In this document: positions 34,390 through 42,360 of the stretch, piece after piece
How positions within the stretch are numbered: position 1 is the stretch's first letter
Layout of the letters: every line of letters begins with the position of its first letter
NCBI RefSeq assembly: GCF_004368405.1
Contig: NZ_SBJH01000011.1
Span: forward strand, 67,016 to 131,015
Length of the DNA stretch: 64,000 bases
Origin: Olivibacter sp. XZL3
Lineage (GTDB): Bacteria > Bacteroidota > Bacteroidia > Sphingobacteriales > Sphingobacteriaceae
Reading direction: 5' to 3'
The notes under the pieces: generated by a model
What the model was told of the DNA's origin: nothing
Database searches by the model: none
The model's input: the letters and a program-made list of their open reading frames with translations, nothing else
Position numbers and translations under genes: made by a program

Positions 34390-35190
34390 CTAGTTTATAT
34401 ATGACACGCCCTCCTTAAATAGAATAAAAACACTAACCGCCAACACGAAAAAGCCAAACGATTTCTTCAGTTTGACGCCTGTTATTTTTTTGCTCAAAAA
34501 AGCACCGATCAGGACGCCAACACTTGCCAGAGCGGTTATCCAGAGTAAATCAGGCCATGCTATTTCATAACGGTGCACATCGCTCAAGAACCCGATAAGC
34601 GAATTCATCGTAATAATCAATAGCGAGGTACCGATGGCCTTTTGCATAGGAAAGGTCAAAAGTATAACGAAAGTCGGTATAAGCAAAAAGCCTCCCCCTG
34701 CGCCCAGTAGTCCGGTGATTATTCCCACCCCTGCACCATACAGCAGGAGTCGTCCGACACGCGCATTTTTTTGTTTTACGGCCTGCTGATGGATCGCTTT
34801 TTGATTAATCATTAAATAAGCAGACACCAGCATGACCAGTGCAAATAAAAACATCGTCGCACTGTTCCGACTGATAACCATTCCTTGCGAACGATATAAA
34901 ACAGACGGAATGGACGGCAGAACAAAGTACCGCATCAATAGTACCGTTGTAACTGATGCCAGTCCAATTGCCAACGCCGTTGAGTAGCAAACCTCTCTTT
35001 TCGCCATATAACCAAGAGTCCCCATTGCACTTGTGATGCCAACAATAAACAAAGAATACAGAGTAGCAATCAGCGGATCAAAACCAAAAAGATAAACCAA
35101 AACCGGCACGGTTAAAATAGAACCTCCCCCGCCAATTAAGCCAAGTGAAATTCCTATGCATGACGCTGCGATAAAGCCAATTGTTAGCAT
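34390..35190 (-). CDS. TauE/SafE-family sulfite/sulfonate exporter
   Basis: The 266-residue protein has about eight hydrophobic helices and both halves of the TauE/SafE repeat: LGLIGGGGSILTVPVLVYLFG and GLLGAGGGFLLIPTFVILL. The glycine-rich G-x-x-GGGG element at the start of each half is diagnostic. It should export sulfite or related anions across the inner membrane. It is the first gene of a presumed operon with the CstB-like and cysteine desulfurase genes, which resembles the staphylococcal cst cluster without its regulator and SQR. Confidence 0.88.
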   Translation of the reverse strand: MLTIGFIAASCIGISLGLIGGGGSILTVPVLVYLFGFDPLIATLYSLFIVGITSAMGTLGYMAKREVCYSTALAIGLASVTTVLLMRYFVLPSIPSVLYRSQGMVISRNSATMFLFALVMLVSAYLMINQKAIHQQAVKQKNARVGRLLLYGAGVGIITGLLGAGGGFLLIPTFVILLTFPMQKAIGTSLLIITMNSLIGFLSDVHRYEIAWPDLLWITALASVGVLIGAFLSKKITGVKLKKSFGFFVLAVSVFILFKEGVSYIN

Positions 35191-35230
35191 CTGTACCGAC
35201 TCAAATTATCTGTTATGCCCCTTTAAACAG

Positions 35231-35265
35231 CGGGATATCCAGGTTAGCTTTACCTGAATATCCCG
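35231..35265 (-). terminator. Terminator hairpin after the M16 peptidase gene
   Basis: CGGGATATCCAGGT (35231-35244) pairs with ACCTGAATATCCCG (35252-35265) with a single mismatch around a 7-nt loop. It lies 19 bp beyond the stop of the minus-strand peptidase gene and before the tauE-like gene. Confidence 0.7.
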
Positions 35266-35283
35266 GAAGAGGGAAATACTGTT

Positions 35284-38136
35284 TTAAATAATATTACCTT
35301 CTGCGTCCAGCTCAACAATCCGATAGCCCAGCTTTTGAAGGCCCGGCAAGATATGCTCCTTATCGCCCACTACAACAATGGTCATTTTTTCCGTATCTAG
35401 GTACTGCCCCGCAAGCTCGTTCAGTTCGGTGGCCTCTATGCTGTCCAAAATACGGGCCTGCTCCCTTACAAACGAATCATCCAATTTATATCGGTACATT
35501 CTCGACAGAAATGCTGCTTTTTGTTGATTGGTTTCGTAGCGCCTAGCCTCCGCTTGGCCGACCGACTTCCTCGTAAACGCGAGTTCCGTCTCATTGATCC
35601 CCTTCGTACGGTATAGGTTGATTTGGTTCACAAACTCCGTTACAGCACTGTCGGTGACAGATGCAATAACACCAGCTCCAGCAGTAAAGTTCCCGCCGAA
35701 TTCACCGGAATTGAAACCCGAATATGCGCCGTAAGTCCAGCCTTTCTCCTCTCGCAGGGTCAGGTTAATGCGACTATTAAAAGCGCCTCCTAAGCTATAA
35801 TTGACTAAGCCCAGCCGGTAATAGGTCCCCGTAGCATCAAAATTCACATCCGTCAGGTAACCAATACGGATTTCTGATTGCGCCGCCTTCGGAATGTTTA
35901 CCAGATATAAAGTGTTTTTCTCAAGGGGCTGCCTTTCGGCCGAAAAACCCGGAACTTCCACACGGGTATTCTTCCAAGCACTTAGAAAACCAAGCTTTTG
36001 AAGACTCGCCTCCTCTGTAATATCGCCAATAATCACGATAGAAGCCAGATTCGAAGAGATATATTGATCATAAAAATCCTGTACATCCTGTAAAGTAACA
36101 GCGGCAACTGTCTTTTCATTCCCCTTTAAGGCGTAAGTTCGGATATTGTCTTTGCCATATAACACTTTGCTATAGACATCGGAGGCAATGGTAGCAGGCT
36201 GTGTTCGTGCAAGCTCAAAGCCTTGTATCATTTGCTTTTTAATACGGTCTAAACCCTCTTGGGTGAACTTCGGCCGGAACAGGCGTTCCTCCAATAAAGA
36301 AAGCGTTTTGTCAACATGCTGTGATAAGGCCGACAAAGAGAAAACGATTTCATCGGACGCCGCAGATACGCCTAGCCCACTTCCTGTTTTTTCGAGCTCA
36401 GAACTGATCTCCTCGGCCGTGTAGTTTTCGGTATCTTCGTTAAGCATGGCAGCCACTACCGATGCAAGCCCCGCCTTCTCGGGATTATTCACCGCGTGCA
36501 AAGCACCTCCCTTTACCGAAATAGCGAGGTATACAGTAGGAATTTCATTATTAAACGATCCCATTACCGGAATGCCCTTAGCAGTTTTTGCGGTCCAATA
36601 CGGAGGTACTTTAACAGAGGGATTTGGACCGGCAGGCGGTGCTACACTTCGATCGAAAGCATCTTTCGCTTTACGATAGCTTGTTTTACCATAACCGTAA
36701 TCCGGAGCCTGATAGGCCTGGTCAACTACAGCCTCATAGTTATCGGCAGCAACCGGCGCTACAGCGGCCCCTTTCGGCAGCACACTTAATACAACCGCAC
36801 CTTTGTTCTTAATATATCGCTCATACACACGCATCACATCTTCCTTGCTTACTTTCCGGATAGCGGCAATTTCGGAGGCCAGCGAATTGGGGGTTCCGGT
36901 AAAGGTCTGGCTTGCAGCCAGCATAGAGACTTTTCCGGAAATACTGGCCAATGAGTTGATGACGCTCGCCTCTAACTGCGCCTTAAATCTTTGCAGATCT
37001 TCGTCCGTTACCCCTCTTTTTTCGAATTCGGTAAAACTCTCTTTAAGGATCTTATCCATCTCGGCAAGCGACTGACCGGCGAAAGGAACAACCTGGAAGC
37101 CAATCTCCCCGGCCAGCTCCGCATTGTTGGAATACATCGTTGCCTGAGCGGCTTTACGGGTCTTTATAAAGTTCTTGTAAAGAATGGAATTCTTTCCTTG
37201 TCCGATAATCATGCTCAATGCATCGAGGGCTGCCATGTCCTTGTGATACATTTTGACTCCGGGATAACTGATGAACAGCAAAGGCAGCTTCGCATAATTG
37301 TCCGTATAAGAAACGTAGCGGTTCGAAGTCACAACGGGCGATGGTAATTCCATGTTCTCCACTTCCGGGCCGCGCGGTATAGAACCGAAATACTTGTTAA
37401 TCCAGGCCAAGGTCTGTTCCACATCAATATCTCCACCCACCGTGAGTGTCGCATTATTCGGTCCATACCACCGGAGGAAGAAATCTTTTAGATCCGAAAC
37501 GCCTACCCGATTGAGATCCTCAATATACCCGATTGTTTGCCAAGAATAAGGATGGCCGTATGGATAAAGGTTCTTCCCAACAACCTCAAAGGCAAGACCA
37601 TAAGGCTTGTTATCATAGTTCTGTCCTCTTTCGTTTTTAACCGTTGCCCGTTGAATTTCGAACTTCTTTTGGGTAACCGCATCCAGCAAAAAGCCCATCC
37701 GGTCTGATTCCAGCCACAGCATCTTTTCAAGCTGATTACTCGGTACCGTTTCAAAATAGTTCGTTCGGTCGCGGTTAGTAGTACCATTAAGCGTACCGCC
37801 CGCTTCGGTAATGATCTTAAAATGATCCCCATTCGCTACATGGTCGGACCCCTGAAACATCATATGTTCAAAGAAATGGGCAAAGCCCGACTTCCCGATC
37901 TGTTCGCGGGCCGAACCGACATGATAGGTAACGTCGACATGCACAATCGGATCCGAATGATCTTCTGTTAAGATCACCGTCAGGCCATTTGGCAGGACAT
38001 ACTTTTGATAGGGAATGACGATCTCATCTCCCCTTTTTTCGACAGTTTCAATGAGCCGCGCGCTGTTTTGGGCAAAAACCGCAACCGCTTGTCCTAAGCA
38101 GCTTGCAGTAATCAGGGCAATAAGAATTTTTTTCAT
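35284..38136 (-). CDS. Periplasmic M16 (pitrilysin/insulinase) zinc peptidase, two-repeat form
   Basis: The 950-residue protein has a signal peptide (ILIALITASCLGQAVAVFAQ) and two M16 repeats, each of N-half and C-half. The first has the inverted zinc motif HFFEH (His87, Glu90, His91), with downstream acidic ligands in the VKNERGQNYDNKPYG region. The second repeat (from about residue 515) lacks HxxEH and would be the non-catalytic partner. Such enzymes cleave peptides held in a closed chamber. Start 38136 gives the signal peptide, while an in-frame extension to 38190 looks spurious. It is the only peptidase near the four importer cassettes. Confidence 0.92.
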   Translation of the reverse strand: MKKILIALITASCLGQAVAVFAQNSARLIETVEKRGDEIVIPYQKYVLPNGLTVILTEDHSDPIVHVDVTYHVGSAREQIGKSGFAHFFEHMMFQGSDHVANGDHFKIITEAGGTLNGTTNRDRTNYFETVPSNQLEKMLWLESDRMGFLLDAVTQKKFEIQRATVKNERGQNYDNKPYGLAFEVVGKNLYPYGHPYSWQTIGYIEDLNRVGVSDLKDFFLRWYGPNNATLTVGGDIDVEQTLAWINKYFGSIPRGPEVENMELPSPVVTSNRYVSYTDNYAKLPLLFISYPGVKMYHKDMAALDALSMIIGQGKNSILYKNFIKTRKAAQATMYSNNAELAGEIGFQVVPFAGQSLAEMDKILKESFTEFEKRGVTDEDLQRFKAQLEASVINSLASISGKVSMLAASQTFTGTPNSLASEIAAIRKVSKEDVMRVYERYIKNKGAVVLSVLPKGAAVAPVAADNYEAVVDQAYQAPDYGYGKTSYRKAKDAFDRSVAPPAGPNPSVKVPPYWTAKTAKGIPVMGSFNNEIPTVYLAISVKGGALHAVNNPEKAGLASVVAAMLNEDTENYTAEEISSELEKTGSGLGVSAASDEIVFSLSALSQHVDKTLSLLEERLFRPKFTQEGLDRIKKQMIQGFELARTQPATIASDVYSKVLYGKDNIRTYALKGNEKTVAAVTLQDVQDFYDQYISSNLASIVIIGDITEEASLQKLGFLSAWKNTRVEVPGFSAERQPLEKNTLYLVNIPKAAQSEIRIGYLTDVNFDATGTYYRLGLVNYSLGGAFNSRINLTLREEKGWTYGAYSGFNSGEFGGNFTAGAGVIASVTDSAVTEFVNQINLYRTKGINETELAFTRKSVGQAEARRYETNQQKAAFLSRMYRYKLDDSFVREQARILDSIEATELNELAGQYLDTEKMTIVVVGDKEHILPGLQKLGYRIVELDAEGNII

Positions 38137-38252
38137 TCGAATAATTTGCTTTTTAATGGAAATGAAGCTTGCATAAATTATGCATCTCATTTTGTTTATG
38201 GAATTTTATGCAGGCTCATCCAAATACTCCACCTTCGCCGAAGGCTCAAAGA

Positions 38253-38288
38253 CTACCGGCAGGCGACGGAAATCGCCTGGACCGGTAG
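38253..38288 (-). terminator. Terminator hairpin after dsbD
   Basis: CTACCGG-CAGGCGA (38253-38266) pairs with TCGCCTG (38273-38279) and CCGGTAG (38282-38288), with a GA bulge. This gives 14 pairs around a 6-nt loop. It lies 18 bp past the dsbD stop on the minus strand. Confidence 0.75.
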
Positions 38289-38305
38289 AACAAACACAGA
38301 AACCA

Positions 38306-39994
38306 TTACTTTTTAAAAGCGGCTAGGCCGGCTTGCAGAAAATCACGATAACTGGCCGCATTATAATCTGCGCCACGGGGCGCTACTAATACTTCTTCGT
38401 TCCGCGAATCTAGCAATACGTAAAAGGGTTGCGAATTGGCGTTGAACTTGCTGGCCTGTAAATCGCTCCATTTATTTCCGATAGTACGCACTGCTCTGCC
38501 ACTTAGTTCCGAAACGTATTGTTCTGCAGCGGGAAGTTCGGTCTTGTCGTCCACATAAAGCTGAATAAGAACGAACTCATTCCGCAGTAAGGAATACACT
38601 TCCCGATCCGGCCAAACAGAGGCTTCCATCTTCCGGCAGTTGACGCAGGCATGTCCGGTAAAGTCGATCATAACCGGCTTGCCTACCGCCTTGGCGTGCG
38701 CCATTCCTTCATCGTAATCAAAAAATACATCAAGATTTAAAGGGGCATGGAAAATGTTGGCGTATTTCCGCGGTCCCGTATACACCTCTTCCCCCGCTTT
38801 ACTTCCCCCGCCGAATGAGGCCGTGTATAAGTCGAAATCCTGCGTTGATTGTGGCGGCAAAAAGGCCGACACCGCCCGCAGGGGCGCCCCCCATAAGCCG
38901 GGCACCATGTAAATGGTAAACGACAGCACGATAATCGACAGGAACAAGCGGGGAATGGACAGGTAATGAAGGGGACTGTCGTGGCTGAAACGGATTTTGC
39001 CCAATAGATATAGGCCCAATAATCCGAAAATGACGATCCACAACACAAGGAAAACCTCCCTATCCAACCAATTCCAGTGATAGGATAAATCCACATTACT
39101 AAGAAACTTCAGTGCCAATGCCAATTCAAGAAAGCCAAGCGTCACTTTCACGCTGTTAAGCCAACCGCCTGAAGAGGGTAACCCTTTCATCCAACTTGGG
39201 AACATCGCAAACAACGCAAAAGGTATCGCCAGTGCCAAGGAAAAGCCGAACATACCCAATGCCGGGCCGAGTAGCGCACCCATCGTTGCAGCCTGCACTA
39301 GCAGGGTGCCGATTATGGGGCCGGTACAGGAGAAGGACACGAGCGCCAACGTCGCTGCCATAAAAAATAAGCCGATGAAACCGCCTTTATCGGCCTTGGC
39401 ATCCATTTTATTCACCCAGGAAGCGGGTAATGTCAGCTCAAAAGCTCCCAGGAATGAAACTGCAAATACGACCAGTAATACAAAAAAGAGCAGATTGAAA
39501 ATGCCGTTGGTAGACAAACTGTTTAGGGCATCAGCGCCGAAAATAACGGTAATAACCAAACCCAATGCAACATAAATCACGATGATGGACAGTCCATAGA
39601 GAACTGCTTGCGCCATCGCTTTTCCTTTGGTGTGGCTACTTTTCGTGAAGTAACTTACCGTAAGCGGCAGCATCGGGAAGATGCAGGGCATTAACAGCGC
39701 GGCAAAACCGCCGATAAATCCGGCGATAAAGATTGCCCAAAGGGATTGCGATTCCGCATCCTCAGGGTCTGTAGCAGGCGCCTTCGCGGCTACACTATCC
39801 ACCGCTGCAGATTCCGTTATTGTGTCCGCCCCGTCTACCGGAAGGAATTCAATATCGTCATAGGAAACCGTATCTTGTGCCAAAACATGACCGCTCGCCA
39901 CTCCTATCAGTATAAGCGCACACCACAGTACAAGCCATACGTTAGCACGAGGGAGCATCCCGATACCCTTCTTACCTTGTTCTCCGCTCCTCAT
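38306..39994 (-). CDS. dsbD: DsbD-like transmembrane thiol:disulfide reductase, beta plus gamma domains
   Basis: The 562-residue protein has a hydrophobic leader, then an eight-helix DsbD/CcdA core with redox cysteines in ALLMPCIFPMLPLTVSYF and VSFSCTGPIIGTLL. The C-terminal thioredoxin domain (about 420-562) has GHACVNCRKMEASVW (Cys450, Cys453), the DsbD gamma motif. It moves electrons from cytoplasmic thioredoxin to periplasmic partners. The N-terminal alpha domain is absent and is encoded by the preceding gene. The two genes overlap by one base (TAATG), a sign of translational coupling. An internal ATG 12 codons later is the alternative start. Confidence 0.92.
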   Translation of the reverse strand: MRSGEQGKKGIGMLPRANVWLVLWCALILIGVASGHVLAQDTVSYDDIEFLPVDGADTITESAAVDSVAAKAPATDPEDAESQSLWAIFIAGFIGGFAALLMPCIFPMLPLTVSYFTKSSHTKGKAMAQAVLYGLSIIVIYVALGLVITVIFGADALNSLSTNGIFNLLFFVLLVVFAVSFLGAFELTLPASWVNKMDAKADKGGFIGLFFMAATLALVSFSCTGPIIGTLLVQAATMGALLGPALGMFGFSLALAIPFALFAMFPSWMKGLPSSGGWLNSVKVTLGFLELALALKFLSNVDLSYHWNWLDREVFLVLWIVIFGLLGLYLLGKIRFSHDSPLHYLSIPRLFLSIIVLSFTIYMVPGLWGAPLRAVSAFLPPQSTQDFDLYTASFGGGSKAGEEVYTGPRKYANIFHAPLNLDVFFDYDEGMAHAKAVGKPVMIDFTGHACVNCRKMEASVWPDREVYSLLRNEFVLIQLYVDDKTELPAAEQYVSELSGRAVRTIGNKWSDLQASKFNANSQPFYVLLDSRNEEVLVAPRGADYNAASYRDFLQAGLAAFKK

Positions 39995-40440
39995 TACTTC
40001 ACCGTTATATTAAATGTCTTCTCATCTGGGGGCAAGCATTGATGATCGTCGCAGACCATATACTCCAACTTCCCCTTAACAACCGTCTGCCCATCCTTCA
40101 ACCGGATTCGCTGTTGAAATACGGCCTGCTTTTCGAAATACGCGACTTCCATCCCGAAAACCGCTTCGTGCTTCTTAATAGGCTTCGGCTCGGCCGTCTT
40201 GCCCACCAACTCGTATTGGTCCGACGGGACAAAGCTAAAGCTCGTCTTTACCGGACCGCCCTCCTCTATGTGCTGCGAGTACAAATGCCAACCCGCGTCG
40301 ATATCGGCCTTCAAAAATAGGACAGCTTCATTTTCGCTTATCTTCTTTGCGGCATAACTCCACTTAACAGGTTCGAGTATCTGCCCAAAAGCCATGGTGC
40401 ACAAAAACAGCATTGCGATGCTGAATAATAGTTTTTTCAT
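39994..40440 (-). CDS. Stand-alone DsbD alpha-type periplasmic domain
   Basis: The 148-residue protein has a signal peptide (MLFLCTMAFGQ) and one DsbD N-terminal immunoglobulin-like domain. It carries the redox pair in MVCDDHQCLPP, equivalent to the C-x5-C of E. coli DsbD alpha but with one residue less between cysteines. It would accept electrons from the gamma domain of the adjoining dsbD product and pass them to periplasmic thiol proteins. It is first in a two-gene operon with that gene. Confidence 0.87.
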   Translation of the reverse strand: MKKLLFSIAMLFLCTMAFGQILEPVKWSYAAKKISENEAVLFLKADIDAGWHLYSQHIEEGGPVKTSFSFVPSDQYELVGKTAEPKPIKKHEAVFGMEVAYFEKQAVFQQRIRLKDGQTVVKGKLEYMVCDDHQCLPPDEKTFNITVK

Positions 40441-40634
40441 ATAGTCTTCTTTTTATTTAAGGTTCTAAACTTAGTTTCGGCCACGCCAAGCAACCTAACA
40501 CAATCCGAAAATATTTAAATCAAAATTACATAACTCAAATATTTATACAACATTATAGATATATAAACGAAAATTTTATTGAAATTTAACAAATACACCG
40601 ATTTTTTAACAGAATAAACATTGCTTTTACCTCG

Positions 40635-40667
40635 CGAATAAATTTTTATTCGGCTTCTTTTTTTCGC
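40635..40667 (+). terminator. Orphan T-tailed hairpin on the plus strand
   Basis: CGAATAA (40635-40641) pairs with TTATTCG (40646-40652). A T-rich tail (GCTTCTTTTTTT) follows. No plus-strand gene lies upstream within 200 bp, so it may end a small RNA or block stray transcription. Confidence 0.5.
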
Positions 40668-40711
40668 CTTTTCAGGTCCAGGAGAAACAAATATTGATCG
40701 ATTCCTTTTAG

Positions 40712-40796
40712 TTTTTATGGTAGATATAAAACAAAGACCTTGAATTGACGGCATTCAGTAAAAAAAAACCATGAATTACCGCGTTTACCATAAAAA
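40712..40796. promoter_or_regulatory. Separated inverted repeat upstream of the lrp-like gene
   Basis: TTTTTATGGTA (40712-40722) and TACCATAAAAA (40786-40796) are perfect 11-bp inverted copies 63 bp apart. A partial copy (ACCATGAATTACC) lies between. They sit 59-143 bp before the start of an Lrp/AsnC gene, where autoregulatory sites are common. Confidence 0.4.
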
Positions 40797-40854
40797 TTTC
40801 GGACATTAGACGAAATAACCGAAGACTTTACACTTTATATTATTTTTCGAATAC

Positions 40855-41319
40855 ATGACTACGACACTTGACAATACCGACCGTGCCTTATTAAAATTGC
40901 TTCAGCGCGACGCCACCTTCACAAACAAGGAACTGGCTTATAAGCTTAACAAATCGCCAGCGGCCATTCATGAGCGCGTCAAACGTTTAAAGGAACAAGG
41001 ATACATTGCCCGTATTGTTGCCATCCTCGATCGAAAGAAGATCGACAAAACGCTCATTGCCATTTCGCATGTATTGTTAAAGGAGCATACGGCCAAAACT
41101 TTAGGGGAATTTGAACGCAGCGTTGCCCAATTTGATGAGGTGATGGAATGTTACCAAATGACCGGGTCGTTTGACTTCATCTTAAAGATTGCCACCGCTA
41201 ATATGGAGGAGTATCATCTCTTCTTGCGTCATAAGCTCGCAGTGCTTCCCAATATTGTGACGGTGCAGAGTTCCTTCATCCTTTCGGAAACAAAGAATGA
41301 TACGGCCTATCCGATTTAA
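40855..41319 (+). CDS. Lrp/AsnC-family transcriptional regulator
   Basis: The 154-residue protein has the AsnC HTH at residues 1-60 (LDNTDRALLKLLQRDATFTN, ELAYKLNKSPAAIHERVKRL, then GYIARIVAILDRKKI) and a RAM ligand-binding domain at 65-150 (GEFERSVAQFDEVMECYQMTGSFDFILKI). It should form octamers or dimers of dimers and respond to an amino acid. It is divergent from the dsbD operon and sits just before cassette C, so either could be a target. Confidence 0.92.
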   Translation: MTTTLDNTDRALLKLLQRDATFTNKELAYKLNKSPAAIHERVKRLKEQGYIARIVAILDRKKIDKTLIAISHVLLKEHTAKTLGEFERSVAQFDEVMECYQMTGSFDFILKIATANMEEYHLFLRHKLAVLPNIVTVQSSFILSETKNDTAYPI

Positions 41320-41657
41320 AGACCGACTTGGCCTTCGTGTTAAACGCCCAGCAGTTAAGAAGCCAACATGAGTTAATGGAAGCCTTTTTTTCTTATTAAC
41401 GGCAATCCATCGACTGGAATCTGATCGTTTCCGACTAAAACCAATCTCCATAAACCAAAAGACACGCATTCAATCGACGAAACAAACAACTAAACAAAAA
41501 GGATAACATCAAAAACGCACAAAACAACCAAAGCAAGCCAAAATCATTAAAAAAAAGGAACTAAGAACAAGCAAAATAGCCGTTAAAACCCAATCAAAGA
41601 ATTTACGTTTCACATTTTTATAACATTTACTTACATTCGTATCTAAAAGTAAAGACT
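41320..41657. other. Gap before cassette C with A/C-rich strand bias
   Basis: No gene is visible. From about 41440 to 41600 the plus strand is strongly A/C-rich: 48 of 60 bases over 41521-41580 are A or C. TTACATTCG just before the sigma start is a weak -7-like element. Confidence 0.45.
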
Positions 41658-42251
41658 ATGTCGGCTTATCACCGCTGTAATGAAGAACAATTGCTTGCAT
41701 CTTTGCGCCTTGGCGATCATGCTGCATTTACCGAGATATATAATCGGTATTGGGAGGTATTGGCCGACGCCGCATACCAGCGCCTACGCTCGCGCGAAGA
41801 TGCCGAGGAAGTCGTACAGGAAATATTTGTGAATCTATATCTCCGCCGTAAAGACCTAAATCCGAAATCGACGCTGGAAGCCTACCTAAAGCAGGCTCTG
41901 AAATATAAGGTAATTGATGCTTACCGATTGCAACAGCAATACTACCAGCGTCTCCAAGGATTGATCGAAGAGCATAAGCTCGCCCTAGCAGCACCGGATC
42001 AGCAAGTGGAGTTGAAGGAGCTGAAACAACGCGTATTGCATGCCGCTGACAAGTTGCCGGATAAATGTCGAGAGGTGTTTATCATGAGTCGCTTCCACCA
42101 GCTTTCCCATCAAGAAATATCAGATCGTACGGGAATTTCCATTAGTACCATAAAAAAGCACATCCACAAAGCTTTACAGATCCTCCGACATGACTTCAAG
42201 GACAACCAGCTCGATTTCCTGTTGATTGGTATGTTCATCTTCTTAAAATAA
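41658..42251 (+). CDS. ECF RNA polymerase sigma factor, cassette C
   Basis: The 197-residue protein has region 2 (AFTEIYNRYWEVLADAAYQR, AEEVVQEIFVNLYLRR) and region 4 (LPDKCREVFIMSRFHQLSHQEISDRTGISISTIKKHIHKAL). It lacks additional domains. It opens cassette C and is 109 bp upstream of fecR. As in the Fec paradigm it would activate susCD-tlpA when the cognate substrate is bound. Confidence 0.93.
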   Translation: MSAYHRCNEEQLLASLRLGDHAAFTEIYNRYWEVLADAAYQRLRSREDAEEVVQEIFVNLYLRRKDLNPKSTLEAYLKQALKYKVIDAYRLQQQYYQRLQGLIEEHKLALAAPDQQVELKELKQRVLHAADKLPDKCREVFIMSRFHQLSHQEISDRTGISISTIKKHIHKALQILRHDFKDNQLDFLLIGMFIFLK

Positions 42252-42360
42252 CCATTTCTTAACAAAAGAATAACATTGACAATCAGTCGTTTACAAAAAA
42301 CACAAAGATTATTTGCCTTCAGAGTAGAACCAACATGCTTTTTCTACGAGTATTGGGTAT

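Larger units (their letters stand above)
40441..40854. other. Divergent regulatory region, dsbD operon and lrp-like gene
   Basis: About 414 bp of AT-rich DNA between divergent genes. I find no real gene. It contains a plus-strand intrinsic terminator at 40635-40667 and long inverted copies at 40712-40722 and 40786-40796. Confidence 0.55.

Noticed and set aside
40515..40754. 79-codon minus-strand frame in the dsbD-lrp gap
   Set aside because: It is Lys/Ile/Tyr-rich as expected from AT-rich DNA, crosses the orphan terminator and palindrome, and shows no domain.
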